Below are positions 51,401 to 62,290 of a DNA stretch of 64,000 nucleotides, piece after piece (positions within the stretch are counted from its first letter, which is position 1; the number at the start of each line of letters is the position of its first letter). Made by a program: the position numbers and the translations under genes. The notes under the pieces are model-generated. The model was not told where the DNA came from and did not search any database. It saw only the letters and a list, made by a program, of their open reading frames with translations. Source of the DNA: Glandiceps talaboti (Eukaryota > Hemichordata > Enteropneusta > Spengelidae); the NCBI RefSeq assembly GCF_964340395.1, contig NC_135556.1, forward strand, positions 7,054,001 to 7,118,000. The letters are read 5' to 3'.

Positions 51401-54400
51401 TTTGAATGTCACCATGACAAAACTGTACAAGTTGTAACTGGAGTATCATTTTTCAATCAGACACAATATATTCACTGAAAATTGTGAAAATACCAATAAT
51501 CAGACATTGTACATATTAACCAGTGGTTAATATTATTCATAAGCAGTACAGAAACAGGTTGAAATTGTGATCGCCATTGAGGGTGCTGATTTTTGGGTGA
51601 GGAACGCAAAATCAATTTGATTTGATTTATTCTTTATTACAGCTATAAACAGCTATAAAAATACGTTATCAAGTGTATCATGTGTTAAGAGTAAGTTACT
51701 GTACCTTAAAAACACATTAAAAAACAATGTTCCAGTTGCAGAAGGAAAAGTTCTTGATACATTTACTTTGATGTACTTACTCGTTCTCCCATAATCTCAA
51801 TTTCTTTTCTTCATCACTGGTATTTGGAGTCTTCATCAGGAAGGACATGACTAATGCAGTTGAATTTGTGTAGCTTTTATCTGAGAACAAAATAGTATTA
51901 CTTAGGGATGATCGCACTATGTCACACAAGCGCAATAAGTGAACTTTGTTGGTTTATGAGGGGGGAGGGGATCTGGCGTCAATGTGATTGCTGAACTTCA
52001 TTTTCACACTTCTAACCAAATTTTGCAAACTTTCACACCTGCAATGATAACAGCTTCTGTATTTATGACCGAGATGTTGATAAGTTGATTAAATGTACTT
52101 CTAATGTGATATATATTGCTGGGTTTCTGGTAGTATTTTGATAAGTTTACACCACAGTAAACAGATTCATAAGGTCGGAACTTCATATTTACCATCATGT
52201 TTTTACATTAATTGCATCGATCATAGTGGTGTGAGTTTTCATTGTGGTTTACATCATATGTAAACGTCTGAAGTCGCACTTGTGAACATTCATTTAGGGA
52301 AGGGGGTTTTATACTAAACAAACGCTTTTCGTTTGTTGAGCTTGTGCGACATTTTGCAATGGTCCCCTAGATATATAACCCAGATATTTCCCCCTCATTT
52401 AGCCAAGGAAAATATGAGTGGCCTAAGGGGTCTTGTCACTGTTCACTGAAAGACTCCCAGTGACAAAACACTTAGGATGCATGATTAAAGAAAAATGATG
52501 CAGAATAATAATCATGCCACCCCAAGTATAATTTTTATGAATAATCAGGAAATATAATGAAATGCCTTGCGTATCACTCATAGTTAAGGTCAAACTTCAG
52601 CTGAAAAAAAATGTGTGCGTCCTTGTACTGCACCCTGTATTCCATCAAAAGTACAGAAATGTTCATAATATGCTTTCAATTTGTTGTTCTAGTTAAACAA
52701 AAATTGCACCCTCTGTGGCACAAATTCAAATTTAGGAATTCACATTTATGACCACATGACAACCATGAATCCGCTGTCGCCACACTTTTGCTGTTCTGTG
52801 GTTGAATTTTTGATGATTTCCCTGTGATATTTCAAAAACATGTTACAATGTATAAAACGATAATATTTTATTACAGCTTAAATTTTGCATTCAAAATGAT
52901 GGTTTTGGCTGGATTTCTGGTTGTCTGTGAGCTTTGTTTACAAGGCGAATTGAAGTGACCTTGTGATACAGCATGCACAAATTATGGCTGTTGGTGAAAA
53001 ATATGCCTCAAGCACTGCCATCTGCAGGGTTCTCTGTAGGCCAGGTAATGTATAGTTCTTAAAGACGTGAATATTATGTAGTAATTTTATTTCAGATAAT
53101 GAGAGTGACAGTCACTGTATGTAGCATGCCTCTAAAGTCACTTTTTAGAAGTTACCATTATAGCCACGTAGTACTTTCCATGGTTGAATAGGGCCACCAA
53201 AGTCACCAAGGCAAGACATGTTAAGTGCAGTGTGGTCATCATGCTGGTTAGGATCTCTGAAAAGTAGAAGAATGAAATTAAGAATGTCACACTATTTCAA
53301 ATGATTTTGCAGTCAACCTAACACTCTACAACCGTGGACCTGGTAAAATAGAGATTTCTACGTGAATGTTCAGTCATATTCTAGAGTATACTCCTTGAGG
53401 CCTCAGAGGACGAATATAGGAACATTGTGCGATTATTGCTCTGTACTGGGGTAATAAGTGCTTTGTACCATATGTGGCCAGGAAAATGCTGTTAAAAAGC
53501 ACCAAATTTCAGCTTCATTTACCTGATTCTTTTCACCCCTAACAACATGTAAATTAAATTTCATGCCAATTTTCCCCACTGTCATTTTAAAGCTAACAGT
53601 TCCTGTAAAAGAATGGTATTCAAACCCCACCTGTCTTGTCTTAGAATTAAACCAACTCATAGTATACTTAGACAATTTAATAACTTTATGATAACATGCA
53701 TATCAATCATTGCCCCATTTGCTATCAAACAAATCAGATTATATTCTTATGTCAACATTGCTCAAAGTGAAGTTAGAGCCAGGAGTTGATTGAGGATGTT
53801 TAAAACTATATGTCAACACAATAATCTATAAGCTGTGATTACATCGTGTACATTGGCAACATTTATGGTCCATTAATTAACCCCACCAAACCCTGATAAC
53901 TGGGGTTGTTCCCTAGTGGTTCATTAATTAGCCCCATCAAACCCAGATAACAATTAAGGCATAACAGGGGTTGTTACCTACATTGTGTAATGGTCCAATA
54001 ATTAGCCCTACCAAACCCTGATAACTGGGATTGTTCCCTAGTGGTCCATTAATTATCCCAACCAAACCCTGAAAACAGGGCAATGGGTTGTTACCTAGTG
54101 GTCCATTAATTAGCTCCATCAAACCCTGATAACAGGGTATAACAGGTTGTCCCCCAGTGCACTGATTACATCATGATGATGATATGATTTCCTCATCACG
54201 ACACATCCCTTCTAATTTTCTGACCAAGCTGATAAGCCGCTTCAGATTTTAAATTTTGTAGACCTTATATGCATATGACAAATGTGATCATCTCATCTTG
54301 GAGAAGTCATAAGTCTAATATTTTAGCAACCCCTGGAACCATATGCAAATGTGTGACTATCTTGTTCTGTGTTTTTTTTTATTTGAAGTGTTTCCACAAA

Positions 54401-56969
54401 AAATTATATTTTTAGACCTAATCTGATCATTAGACACTAAAAGTAACATCCACATGTATGTTCTAATCTATAGTGGGTTTATTTTCTTACACTTTTAAAA
54501 AAAAAATATTTTATTGATAAAAATGCAATATGTCAAAAAACCTTTGATAACAATTATTGTTTTGTAGTATTATCAGTTGTGAAGTGTAAGTTTAGAAGGA
54601 GATAACCAAAACTTGAAGATTATGATGTTAAATTTATCACATTTTAGTACTAAGAAAATAAAAACCCAAAATAGATCAGAAGGTATATCAATATTGATAT
54701 CAATAATTAGCCCTGTGGCTGTGGACTCTGAGTTATATACATACACAGATAAACAGACACTTTAATACACCTACATACAGCACTAGTAACTGAACTGGTT
54801 CAGATATGCTAAAAGCTTATAATTACTTAAAAGGGAATGCAACTCCAAGAAGTAATGGTATTGTTATATACTTTGGGTGTTGGATAGCCATTTCATGATT
54901 TCACATCATACAAATTTCACTCGGTTGCCGAGAAACACCAAATTGAAACTCTATTGTTCTTTCAGTGGTGCACCATTGCATCATGGGTCTAGCATCCATG
55001 AATATGTATTTGATGAACACTGAATATTCATGATTCCTAAGTACTTATTTCCATCAGATAGTCATTTTTTTTATTTTCCATTATAAAAAACTGGTTTTTC
55101 CTTTATGAGTAATTTTTTAATCATACCTCCCTGAACTGTATCAATTCAAAAATATAACTCTCTCCTTGAAAATAAATTTCATCCTAAGTCTTCTGATCTT
55201 CTGACTAATTAGGTTGCTGAGATGTACATAATTAGAATGACATGATCTTACCTGACACAGGACATGAAATGGTCGTGATAGTCAGCCACCATCCAAAATC
55301 CACTTCTGTCATACACCACTTTGTCAAAATTCTCACGACTGTTCTGGTAATAGTTTAGTACACTGTGCGTTACACACTTTCCATTTATACGTAAACATAG
55401 CTTGTTGTACGATTGACTTGAATTGTCTTCCGTCATGATCAATTCCTGAATATCCAGCACCTGAAAACAAAGTTACCTGATTTAGACTGGATTCAATATT
55501 GATGTAGATTCTTATTATGCCAAATAAAAAAAGTTGTTTGGTTCCGGTTACCCGACCCCACCTAGTTTTTCACGCCGACCCTAAACTTTTTTTTTATGTA
55601 TTCGAGAAAAATAATAATAAAATCGTGAAGTCTCGCAAAAAATAGTGGGTTCAGAAACTGACATCAACTTAAAAAGACAATATAATACTATTCTTCCAAT
55701 CTCTAATGGCTGTACATCTGATAGGAAGAAATAAACAACACAGAGACAATTTAGAAAATAATGGAAAACCTGAACTAGACACTCTACCTAGATAATCTAC
55801 CTACCCCATCCTATTTTAAAATTGAATGTAATCGGAACCAAAAAAAATGTTTTTACGCCTTACAGTGGATTAAAAAATGACCATTCAGTGGTTAGTCTGG
55901 TTGATACAGTCATGCAGAAACTAATCATAAACTATGCATTCTACATGTTAAGATAGCAAGATTGAATGAACATAGTTTCTGGCAACAGTCAAAATGAAAT
56001 TAACTGATGTGCCATGGTGACCATGCAAACATCAAATGCAGACATTAAAACACTCTGCATCTTGTTACAGTACTTTGGTTTAAGTCTGAAAGGTCCAGCT
56101 GTTGGTCTGCTTATGGAACTACTCACTACCCACATGAATGAGTGAGTGAGTGAGTGAGTGAGTGAGTGCGTGTGTGTGTGCGTGCATGCATGAGTGAGTG
56201 AGTAAGTGAGTGAGTACGTGCATGTGTGTGTGTGCGTGCATGCGTGAGTGAGTGAGTGAGTGAGTGAGTGAGTTATGTATAAGTGGAAGCAGCACCTGGA
56301 TCTTTCATGCTACATTCCATTTACATGTAATTTGTTAATTTCATTCTGACTAAATGTAGCAATAAAAATGTGATCTTACTATATTAAAGCATAGCATATG
56401 CAGCTATTTTCTTGATTTCTGCATGGTTGCATCATTCAGAGCCACTGAACTGTATTTTGAAATCTGCTGTAATAATGCCTGTTACTTCGATATGGGCTAA
56501 AATTCTGCTTTCCAAATAATCAGCATTTTTTTTTATCTCAAGTGAATGACCATAACTGTAAAGCCAGTAACAAATATGGTCATTTTCCTTTGAACAAGCT
56601 CATAACTACACACTAAAGTAACATAAATAAAGTTGTATATGAAAGCTGTGAAAATGAAAGCGTTTGTATTTGAGTCAGTAATTTTATGTATCAAGCTCTG
56701 ATAAACTAATACCAAATATGGCTGAAGCTTGCATCAATTCCAAGCTGTACCATGTTTATACCTCTATATGTCATTTCATTGGGAAAATGGTGTGTATATA
56801 TTACATTTTTTTAGATTACCCAACATCAACCTAATCAACTTAATCTGGAGGAGTTTAGATTGATATGTAAATGCATCATCATACATACATCATCATCATC
56901 ATCAACATCATCATCATCATCATCATCACCACCACCACCACCACCACCACCACCACCACCACCTTCATT

Positions 56970-57003
<34 letters not shown>

Positions 57004-57039
57004 CCATCATCATCACTACCACCACCACCACCACCACTG

Positions 57040-57091
<52 letters not shown>

Positions 57092-58568
57092 TTCATCTGG
57101 ACATCAAGTGCACTTTTAATATGAATGTGTGATCTTATTATATCCATACCTGGTGAAGAATGTCCTTGGAAAGCACTGGTCCAAAGGGGATCAAGTATCC
57201 AAATGGATATGGCGAATACACTGTCCACGATGCATTCAGTGCCAAGATGAGAGCTTCCTCTACAATGTATGAAGGGTGTGTACAAGAAGCTGGGCAGTCC
57301 GTACATAGACATTTATGAGAACACTGCAGGGTGTCATTGCATGGAATGTTGGCAATATCTAGTGGTTTTATACCACCAAATGGACTTTCCTCAACTTGGG
57401 TAAAGTTTGCAAAGATATGGCTATAGTTTGATGACCAGAAGTTATCAAGCACTTGTTTAAGAGTGCATTGTTTGATGGATGCCATCTCACAAAACATTTC
57501 AAATACCGTCATGTCACTGCTTAACATTTTGACATCTTTACACGAGGCATACAAAGTATTAGCACTTTTATTTTGGAGAAAGAAATCAATCTTGTTAACA
57601 TAAAGAGCTGTAGTTGTCTTGGCTTTCACTTCAGGAAGAACAATGTTACTAGAGGTTGCTGGATCTGAAACTGGCTGGGGACCAGATGAATCTCGTCGCT
57701 CCACATCTACAACATTGGCAAACAGACTCTGAGAAGGATGACACATCACACTACAGGCTTGTCGACGGAAATTATAATAGCATGCTGGACAGTTAGCTAG
57801 GGTTTGCATTTCCCCTAACTTTCCTTGGAGTAACTTCAGTTGACCAAAATCACAGCAAGTTAGCGGATATCGATGGTCTGATGACAATTCATCTGTACTG
57901 TTTGCAATCTCAGGACAAAGGTGCGCCAATAGCTGGACTCCCTGCTCTTCTTTAAGTTCTTTTGCGGGACCATTGTAAGCACGGACGAATTCGGAAAGAT
58001 CATCCATGCCATACCATACACAGTAGCCTTCCTTGTGTACAGATGATGCTATGACCTATTGGGGAAAGAGTCAGATCTTGTAATTAAGTCATACCAGCTA
58101 GGTCATACCAGCTAGGTCAACATGTTACGTACACACACAGAAGGAATGTTTTAACACTGTTATCAATATCGATTGCTAATGTCTATCAAAATGGAATTGT
58201 TAAAAAAAAAACCAGAATTACAAAATAAACTAGTCATACCCCCACCACCCACCCACCCACCCACCACCACCACCACCACCACCACCACCACCACCACCAC
58301 TCAATTCCATTTATATGCACCCGAATATCATCATTCACATTGCCGACATAAAGTAACAATGTTCAAATTACCATTCAAAATTACATGGTCATCTTCCTGG
58401 ATTTGCACTTTCAAAAAATACATTATAACATCGTTCGATTATTCCGAAACTTTACCTTCTTCATCAAGATATATATTCACATTGTACATATGTACTACAA
58501 ATAGTTCTTACTTGCTGGCCCCACAGCAGGAGGAGTATTACTTTCAACAACCACAGCATTGCCCCCAT
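48402..58568 (-). CDS. Soluble NPC1-like protein: signal peptide, sterol-binding N-domain and middle lumenal domain, no membrane segments
   Basis: NPC1 moves cholesterol out of lysosomes; its N-terminal domain (NTD) takes sterol from NPC2, which docks on the middle lumenal domain (MLD). Exons: 58568-58512, 58055-57150, 55460-55252, 53256-53156, 51880-51781, 50012-49949, 49152-48972, 48448-48402 (1,665 nt, 554 aa, every phase agrees, no stops). Residues 1-19 are a signal peptide (MGAMLWLLKVILLLLW). Residues 30-277 match the NPC1 NTD: YCVWYG, LTCCDFGQL, CPACYYNF, CLCTDC. Residues about 283-479 match the MLD: YSPYPFG, IPFGP, ILHQVLDIQ, SVLNYYQNS, VADYHDHF, CLGDFGGPIQPW, NSTALVMSF. In NPC1 a membrane helix and linker separate the two; here they are fused within one exon. 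The sterol-sensing domain and all 13 helices are absent. At least twelve N-x-S/T sites fit a secreted or lumenal protein. Residues 480-554 are a new Lys/Asp-rich tail. Full-length NPC1 or NPC1L1 paralogues would have about 1,300 residues. Confidence 0.9.
48972..49152 (-). CDS. Exon 7 of the NPC1-like gene: new hydrophilic tail with two in-frame donors
   Basis: The exon encodes IAAGKDGHLLDPMV through KAEKDKGIDKG and has no NPC1 counterpart. It follows the last MLD strand (DNLTFIVTTH). Its acceptor is the weaker AAG type (TTTCTACAAG). Two donors 12 bases apart (48984 and 48972, both AAAG|GTA) leave the same phase, so the residues GIDK may be optional. If the preceding intron were retained, translation would stop after three codons (GTA AGT ATC TAG). 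The protein therefore ends without a membrane segment in either case. Confidence 0.68.
49185..49330. mobile_element. Partial copy of the TTTTTGCTAAGG MITE family
   Basis: The left end TCAGTGTTTTTGCTAAGGTT is intact and is followed by GGGAACCCC and a G-run. The right end is not recognisable. It lies in the NPC1-like intron between exons 6 and 7. Confidence 0.55.
53868..54160. repeat. Minisatellite in an NPC1-like intron
   Basis: About five units of 55-75 bases contain GGTCCATTAATTAGCCCCAT and CAAACCCTGATAAC, with insertions between copies. It lies between exons 3 and 4. Confidence 0.8.
56139..56272. repeat. (GAGT)n with GTGT/GCAT blocks
   Basis: GAGT runs are broken by GTGTGTGCGTGCATGC segments. 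It lies in the NPC1-like intron between exons 2 and 3. Confidence 0.9.
56886..57091. repeat. (CAT)n/(CAC)n trinucleotide array, about 205 bp
   Basis: Alternating CAT and CAC blocks in the intron, about 60 bases from the donor of exon 2 of the NPC1-like gene. Confidence 0.97.
58237..58301. repeat. (CAC)n microsatellite in NPC1-like intron 1
   Basis: CCCA units followed by about 13 CAC copies. Confidence 0.95.
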
Positions 58569-58797
58569 TTTTAAATCACGTTCTTGACAGATTCAGACCG
58601 TGTATATACTATCGACGTCGCTAGAGTGTCTTTCTTCAGTCTTCAATCTCTGTGATGAAAATAAATTAGTGTTGACAGCCAAACCAAATCTACCATATAC
58701 ATGTAAGAACAGTTTTCAGTTCACACAGATGTCAAACTATCCTTATCATGGCAATACAACTAGCCAGTCTCAGACTATCGGAACAGGATACCGGCCA
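58569..58797 (-). promoter_or_regulatory. 5' flank of the NPC1-like gene
   Basis: About 230 bases lie between the start codon and a long foldback element. The stretch includes TGTATATACTATC close to the ATG, which could serve as a weak TATA-like element on one strand. No defined sterol response element was recognised by eye. Promoter assignment is by position only. Confidence 0.3.
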
Positions 58798-58983
58798 CAG
58801 GCGCTCGTGAAGTTGTTAGATCACAGAGACGAAAACTTCGAAAATATGGAGAACTATGACAGTGAGACCGTCAGGCCGAACATGGAGCACCTAACGGGCT
58901 CGATGTTCGGCCTGGCGGTCTCACTGTCGTAGTTCTCGATATTTTCGTAGTTCTATGTGAGCTAAAAACTTTACGAGCGCCTG
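58798..58983. mobile_element. 186-bp foldback just upstream of the NPC1-like gene
   Basis: It starts CAGGCGCTCGTGAAGTT and ends TTTACGAGCGCCTG. The arms of about 85 bases share GAGAACTA(C/T)GACAGTGAGA and CAGGCCGAACAT around a spacer of about 10 bases. It is more GC-rich than its surroundings and about 230 bases from the start codon. Confidence 0.75.
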
Positions 58984-59254
58984 TATTACGTGAGAATACC
59001 CATTGTATGCAACAAACACGACCTATCATGACCTTAAGCTTACACAACAAAACACGAAATTGAAAACAGTTTTGGGGGGAGGGGAGATGAGTTTGTTAGT
59101 GAGTTATGGCTGTGATCTTACATTTCTTGATGCTTTCTTATAGAAACAATGATTTAGTAGTATTGATTCTACAAAAAAATAAACTTTACCGGACGCGTTG
59201 TCTTACTTCCTTGTCGGCTACCATCACCAAGCAATGAATACTGCAGGAGAAATC

Positions 59255-59335
59255 GAGGCTGACAAGTCGCAGGTGGCAATTTTCCAAATCGCATGTCGCA
59301 GGTAGCAGTTTTGCAAGTCGCAGGTCACTGTCCTC
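59255..59335. repeat. Short tandem repeat
   Basis: About 2.5 diverged units contain AAGTCGCAGGTGGCAATTTT and CATGTCGCAGGTAGCAGTTT. Confidence 0.6.
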
Positions 59336-59462
59336 ACCGGTCTGCAGGGCCTCGAGGCTGTAAATTGTTTAGGTTCGGGTCATTTATTCTTTACGGGGGA
59401 GGGGAGTAGTTCACCATGCTGAATATTTGATGAGGATGGCCAGCACAAGGATCATAGTGCAA

Positions 59463-59465
<3 letters not shown>

Positions 59466-59541
<76 letters not shown>
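59466..59541. repeat. (TA)n microsatellite
   Basis: About 37 TA copies. Confidence 0.97.
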
Positions 59542-59545
<4 letters not shown>

Positions 59546-59631
59546 ATATAATATACAAGGTGGTTTAAGATAGCCTTCAGTAATTACAAGGGGTGGGGGG
59601 ATCAAGCCCGGCTATATATTAGGGATGAAAA

Positions 59632-59634
<3 letters not shown>

Positions 59635-59722
<88 letters not shown>
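59635..59722. repeat. (TG)n followed by (CTGT)n
   Basis: About 16 TG and then about 13 CTGT copies. The following phrase (AAAAACGGCTGGCTCAATTC, GAAATTTGG) belongs to a dispersed repeat type. Confidence 0.95.
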
Positions 59723-59723
<1 letters not shown>

Positions 59724-60514
59724 ATCTATCACCATTTTCGAAAAACGGCTGGCTCAATTCAAACGAAATTTGGCACACGTATTCCGTAGGTAATGGCAAG
59801 AAATGATTAGGTTTTGGTAAACAACATGAATTTTAATGAGCAATTTACGTAATTAATGGTTTTCGGTAATTAGAGTATATCTCATGAATGCACACTTCAA
59901 ATTCAATATAATTTAAAACATACATTTGCGATGCCTAAACACATCTGTCCTAAAAATATTATCGATGTAGCTTTTAGTTTTAATAAGTTATTGGCATATT
60001 TTCAGTAGGCCACAAATAAGAAGTATTTAAGTTTCGCGCTGACCAGAAACAATTCTCTCTTTTTTGGCCTTTAAAACTCTTTCTACAGTGAGTGCTATGC
60101 TGCAGCGTTCTACAAAGCTTCACACTACATGTTCTGGTTGGCCAGGAGATAGCTACAGCAAGGGGCAAACAGCAATCAATAGGAAAAAAAATTATTGCAT
60201 ATGTTCTGTTGTATTCCAGCAGTTGTCTGTAAGAACGAGAATCTCAAAACTTTGCCCTTACGGAAGACATCCAGTTTAAATCTGCTATATATTTGCTTTG
60301 TAATGGGTTTTATGTGCATTTTTTGTTAGTTTTGTTTGTTTGTTTGTTTGTTTGTTTGACATGTTTGTGTGTTTTGTATTCTTGTCTTTTTCTCGAGGTT
60401 TTCATTTTTTACTGAGGAGCCTGTAAATGGGACTTGCTACCATTGGTCTTCTGCTCAATGAAATCGAGAGCACAGTTGAAACAAATGGGGATGGATTGAA
60501 AAGAGTATAACTGA

Positions 60515-61095
60515 TAGTTATCCCACAGGGGCAGCGAGCATGTGATAGATTAATCAATTAATTGATCGATCGATCGATTTATTGATTGATTTAGTATTTG
60601 GTTGATTGATTGATCTTATAATTAGCATGGATCAGTTACTGCGAAAATATGCTTTATCTCTTATCTTCTGGGAGATTATCATACTCATTCATGTATTAAC
60701 TGGTATGTAAAAGATACTAGTTTGTGCATGATTGACTGTTTGTTTGGTGTGATGATCTCCCAGAAGATAAGACATAAAACAAAATTTCACATTAATCCAT
60801 CCATGCTAATTATAAGATTAACATGATTAAAGGTGTTTTGATTTTAAATTAAATTTAATATAGATAAGAAGAGAAGAATGGACAAGATGTCTTTATTTAG
60901 TCAATAAAGAGAGAATTACATACAGTTGAAAGAGAGAAAAGTAGACAGGAAAGAAGAAGAAAAAGTTTTATTTCACCACAAACATTAATCATTTAATCGA
61001 TCAATCAACCAACCAACCAACCAACCAAATAATAAATCAATCAGTAAATCGACGATCGATCACATGCTCGTTGCCCCCTGTGGTTATCCATTTAC
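60515..61095. mobile_element. About 580-bp foldback element
   Basis: GCGAGCATGTGATAGAT near 60534 is inverted as GATCGATCACATGCTCG near 61055. A second, inner pair (CTTATAATTAGCATGGAT ... TATCTTCTGGGAGAT against ATCTCCCAGAAGATA ... ATCCATGCTAATTATAAG) closes around 60690-60750. GATT/GATC and CCAA simple repeats sit inside the arms. Confidence 0.65.
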
Positions 61096-61104
61096 CCATT
61101 ATAT

Positions 61105-61205
61105 ATTTGTTTATTTGTGTGTGTTTGTTTGTTTGTTTGTTTGTTTGTGTCTGTCTGTCTGTCTGTTTGTTTGTTTGTTTGTTTGTTTGTTTGTTTGTTG
61201 TTTGT
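61105..61205. repeat. (TTTG)n/(TCTG)n microsatellite
   Basis: Blocks of GTTT and GTCT. A matching (GTTT)n block is at about 60326-60358 on the other side of the large foldback element. Confidence 0.9.
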
Positions 61206-61959
61206 AACATGTTCCTTGGCTCCCTGTGCTGCCACCAGCTGAGTATGTTAATATCTAATCATTTCGCACGCGCACATTTTAATGAGACCTGTTGAATCGA
61301 GGCTAGGTGAAACTAAGTCGGAACTTTTAATGAGAGCTGCAATAGACATATGGGGAAAGAAAAGGCCATCTCTGGCGACTATATAAGGTAAGTTTTATTT
61401 TCTTTTACTATAAGTGTAAATGATCACCTAATTTTCATTATTGTCTGACAACGTAGCTTTACTCGTCTTCTGAAACTACCCTGAATCAACTACATACACG
61501 GCCGTGTGTATATCTGCCGTGAAAGTCCATAGCCTGCTACGCAGTCGATACAAATTTTCACGGACTTTACTGTCAGGCTTTGCGGTAATCACTCACTCGC
61601 CACACGCGATACGCTACGTCTGTATCTGCGTTATATTCGCACTAAATTGATCGAAAGAGTTGTGGTTATTTACATCGTTTGACAAACAACTAAAAAATTG
61701 TGTATGGTAGAGTTTGAGCCACATGACAGCTCACAGATAGGTAGACGCGGAACTAAACATACACCCTGCAGTCCCCCATGAATAGAACCACAGACGAGTA
61801 AGAACTAAGTGATGCGCGATATATGGTTATTGCAGCATTTAATATGCCTTGTATGCGTATATATGAATACATCGTTCCAATAGTTTCCAGAGATTTAAGC
61901 ACTTCGGGCGCCAATGCAATTTTAGCGCTGAACCTGCCGAGGCTTCCTAGAAAGACATA

Positions 61960-62290
61960 AGGGGCCGGTATATTCTCGCAAGCCAGAGCACGTATTTCTA
62001 AAACTGTACCTCTCAGCAGGGCGTCTTGGACGGTGTCGTAAAAGAGGCTGTAGTTTATGACGATGGGCCAATGATGTCTCACTCAAATGAACCACTGAAC
62101 ATAGGTTCACTTTTCCGCGTAAATATTCCTAAAACATATGGGGTCGATATTGATCGTTTCCTATTCTACGCATCGTCGTAAACCATCGCCTCTTTTACGG
62201 CACCGTCCAAGACCCACCGCTATAAATTTCACAATGTCATCGCGGAAGAAACAATAGCTCTGGTTTGCGAGAATAATTCTCTATGCTTAA
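61960..62290. mobile_element. Degenerate foldback element
   Basis: GTCTTGGACGGTGTCGTAAA at 62024 is inverted as TTTACGGCACCGTCCAAGAC at about 62194-62213. Further out, TATTCTCGCAAGCCAGAG near 61970 is inverted as CTCTGGTTTGCGAGAATA near 62257. The 109-codon minus ORF across the left arm is explained by this repeat. Confidence 0.55.

Noticed and set aside
56860-57132. Poly-Ser/Pro and poly-His/Ile ORFs
   Set aside because: They are (CAT)n/(CAC)n repeat inside an intron.
57138-58007. NPC1-like locus as a pseudogene of full-length NPC1
   Set aside because: All eight exons have intact frames, agreeing phases and splice sites, and domain cysteines and sequons are kept. Decay would have left stops or frameshifts.
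61753-62082. 109-codon minus-strand ORF
   Set aside because: It overlaps the arm of a foldback element and shows no known motif or splice support.
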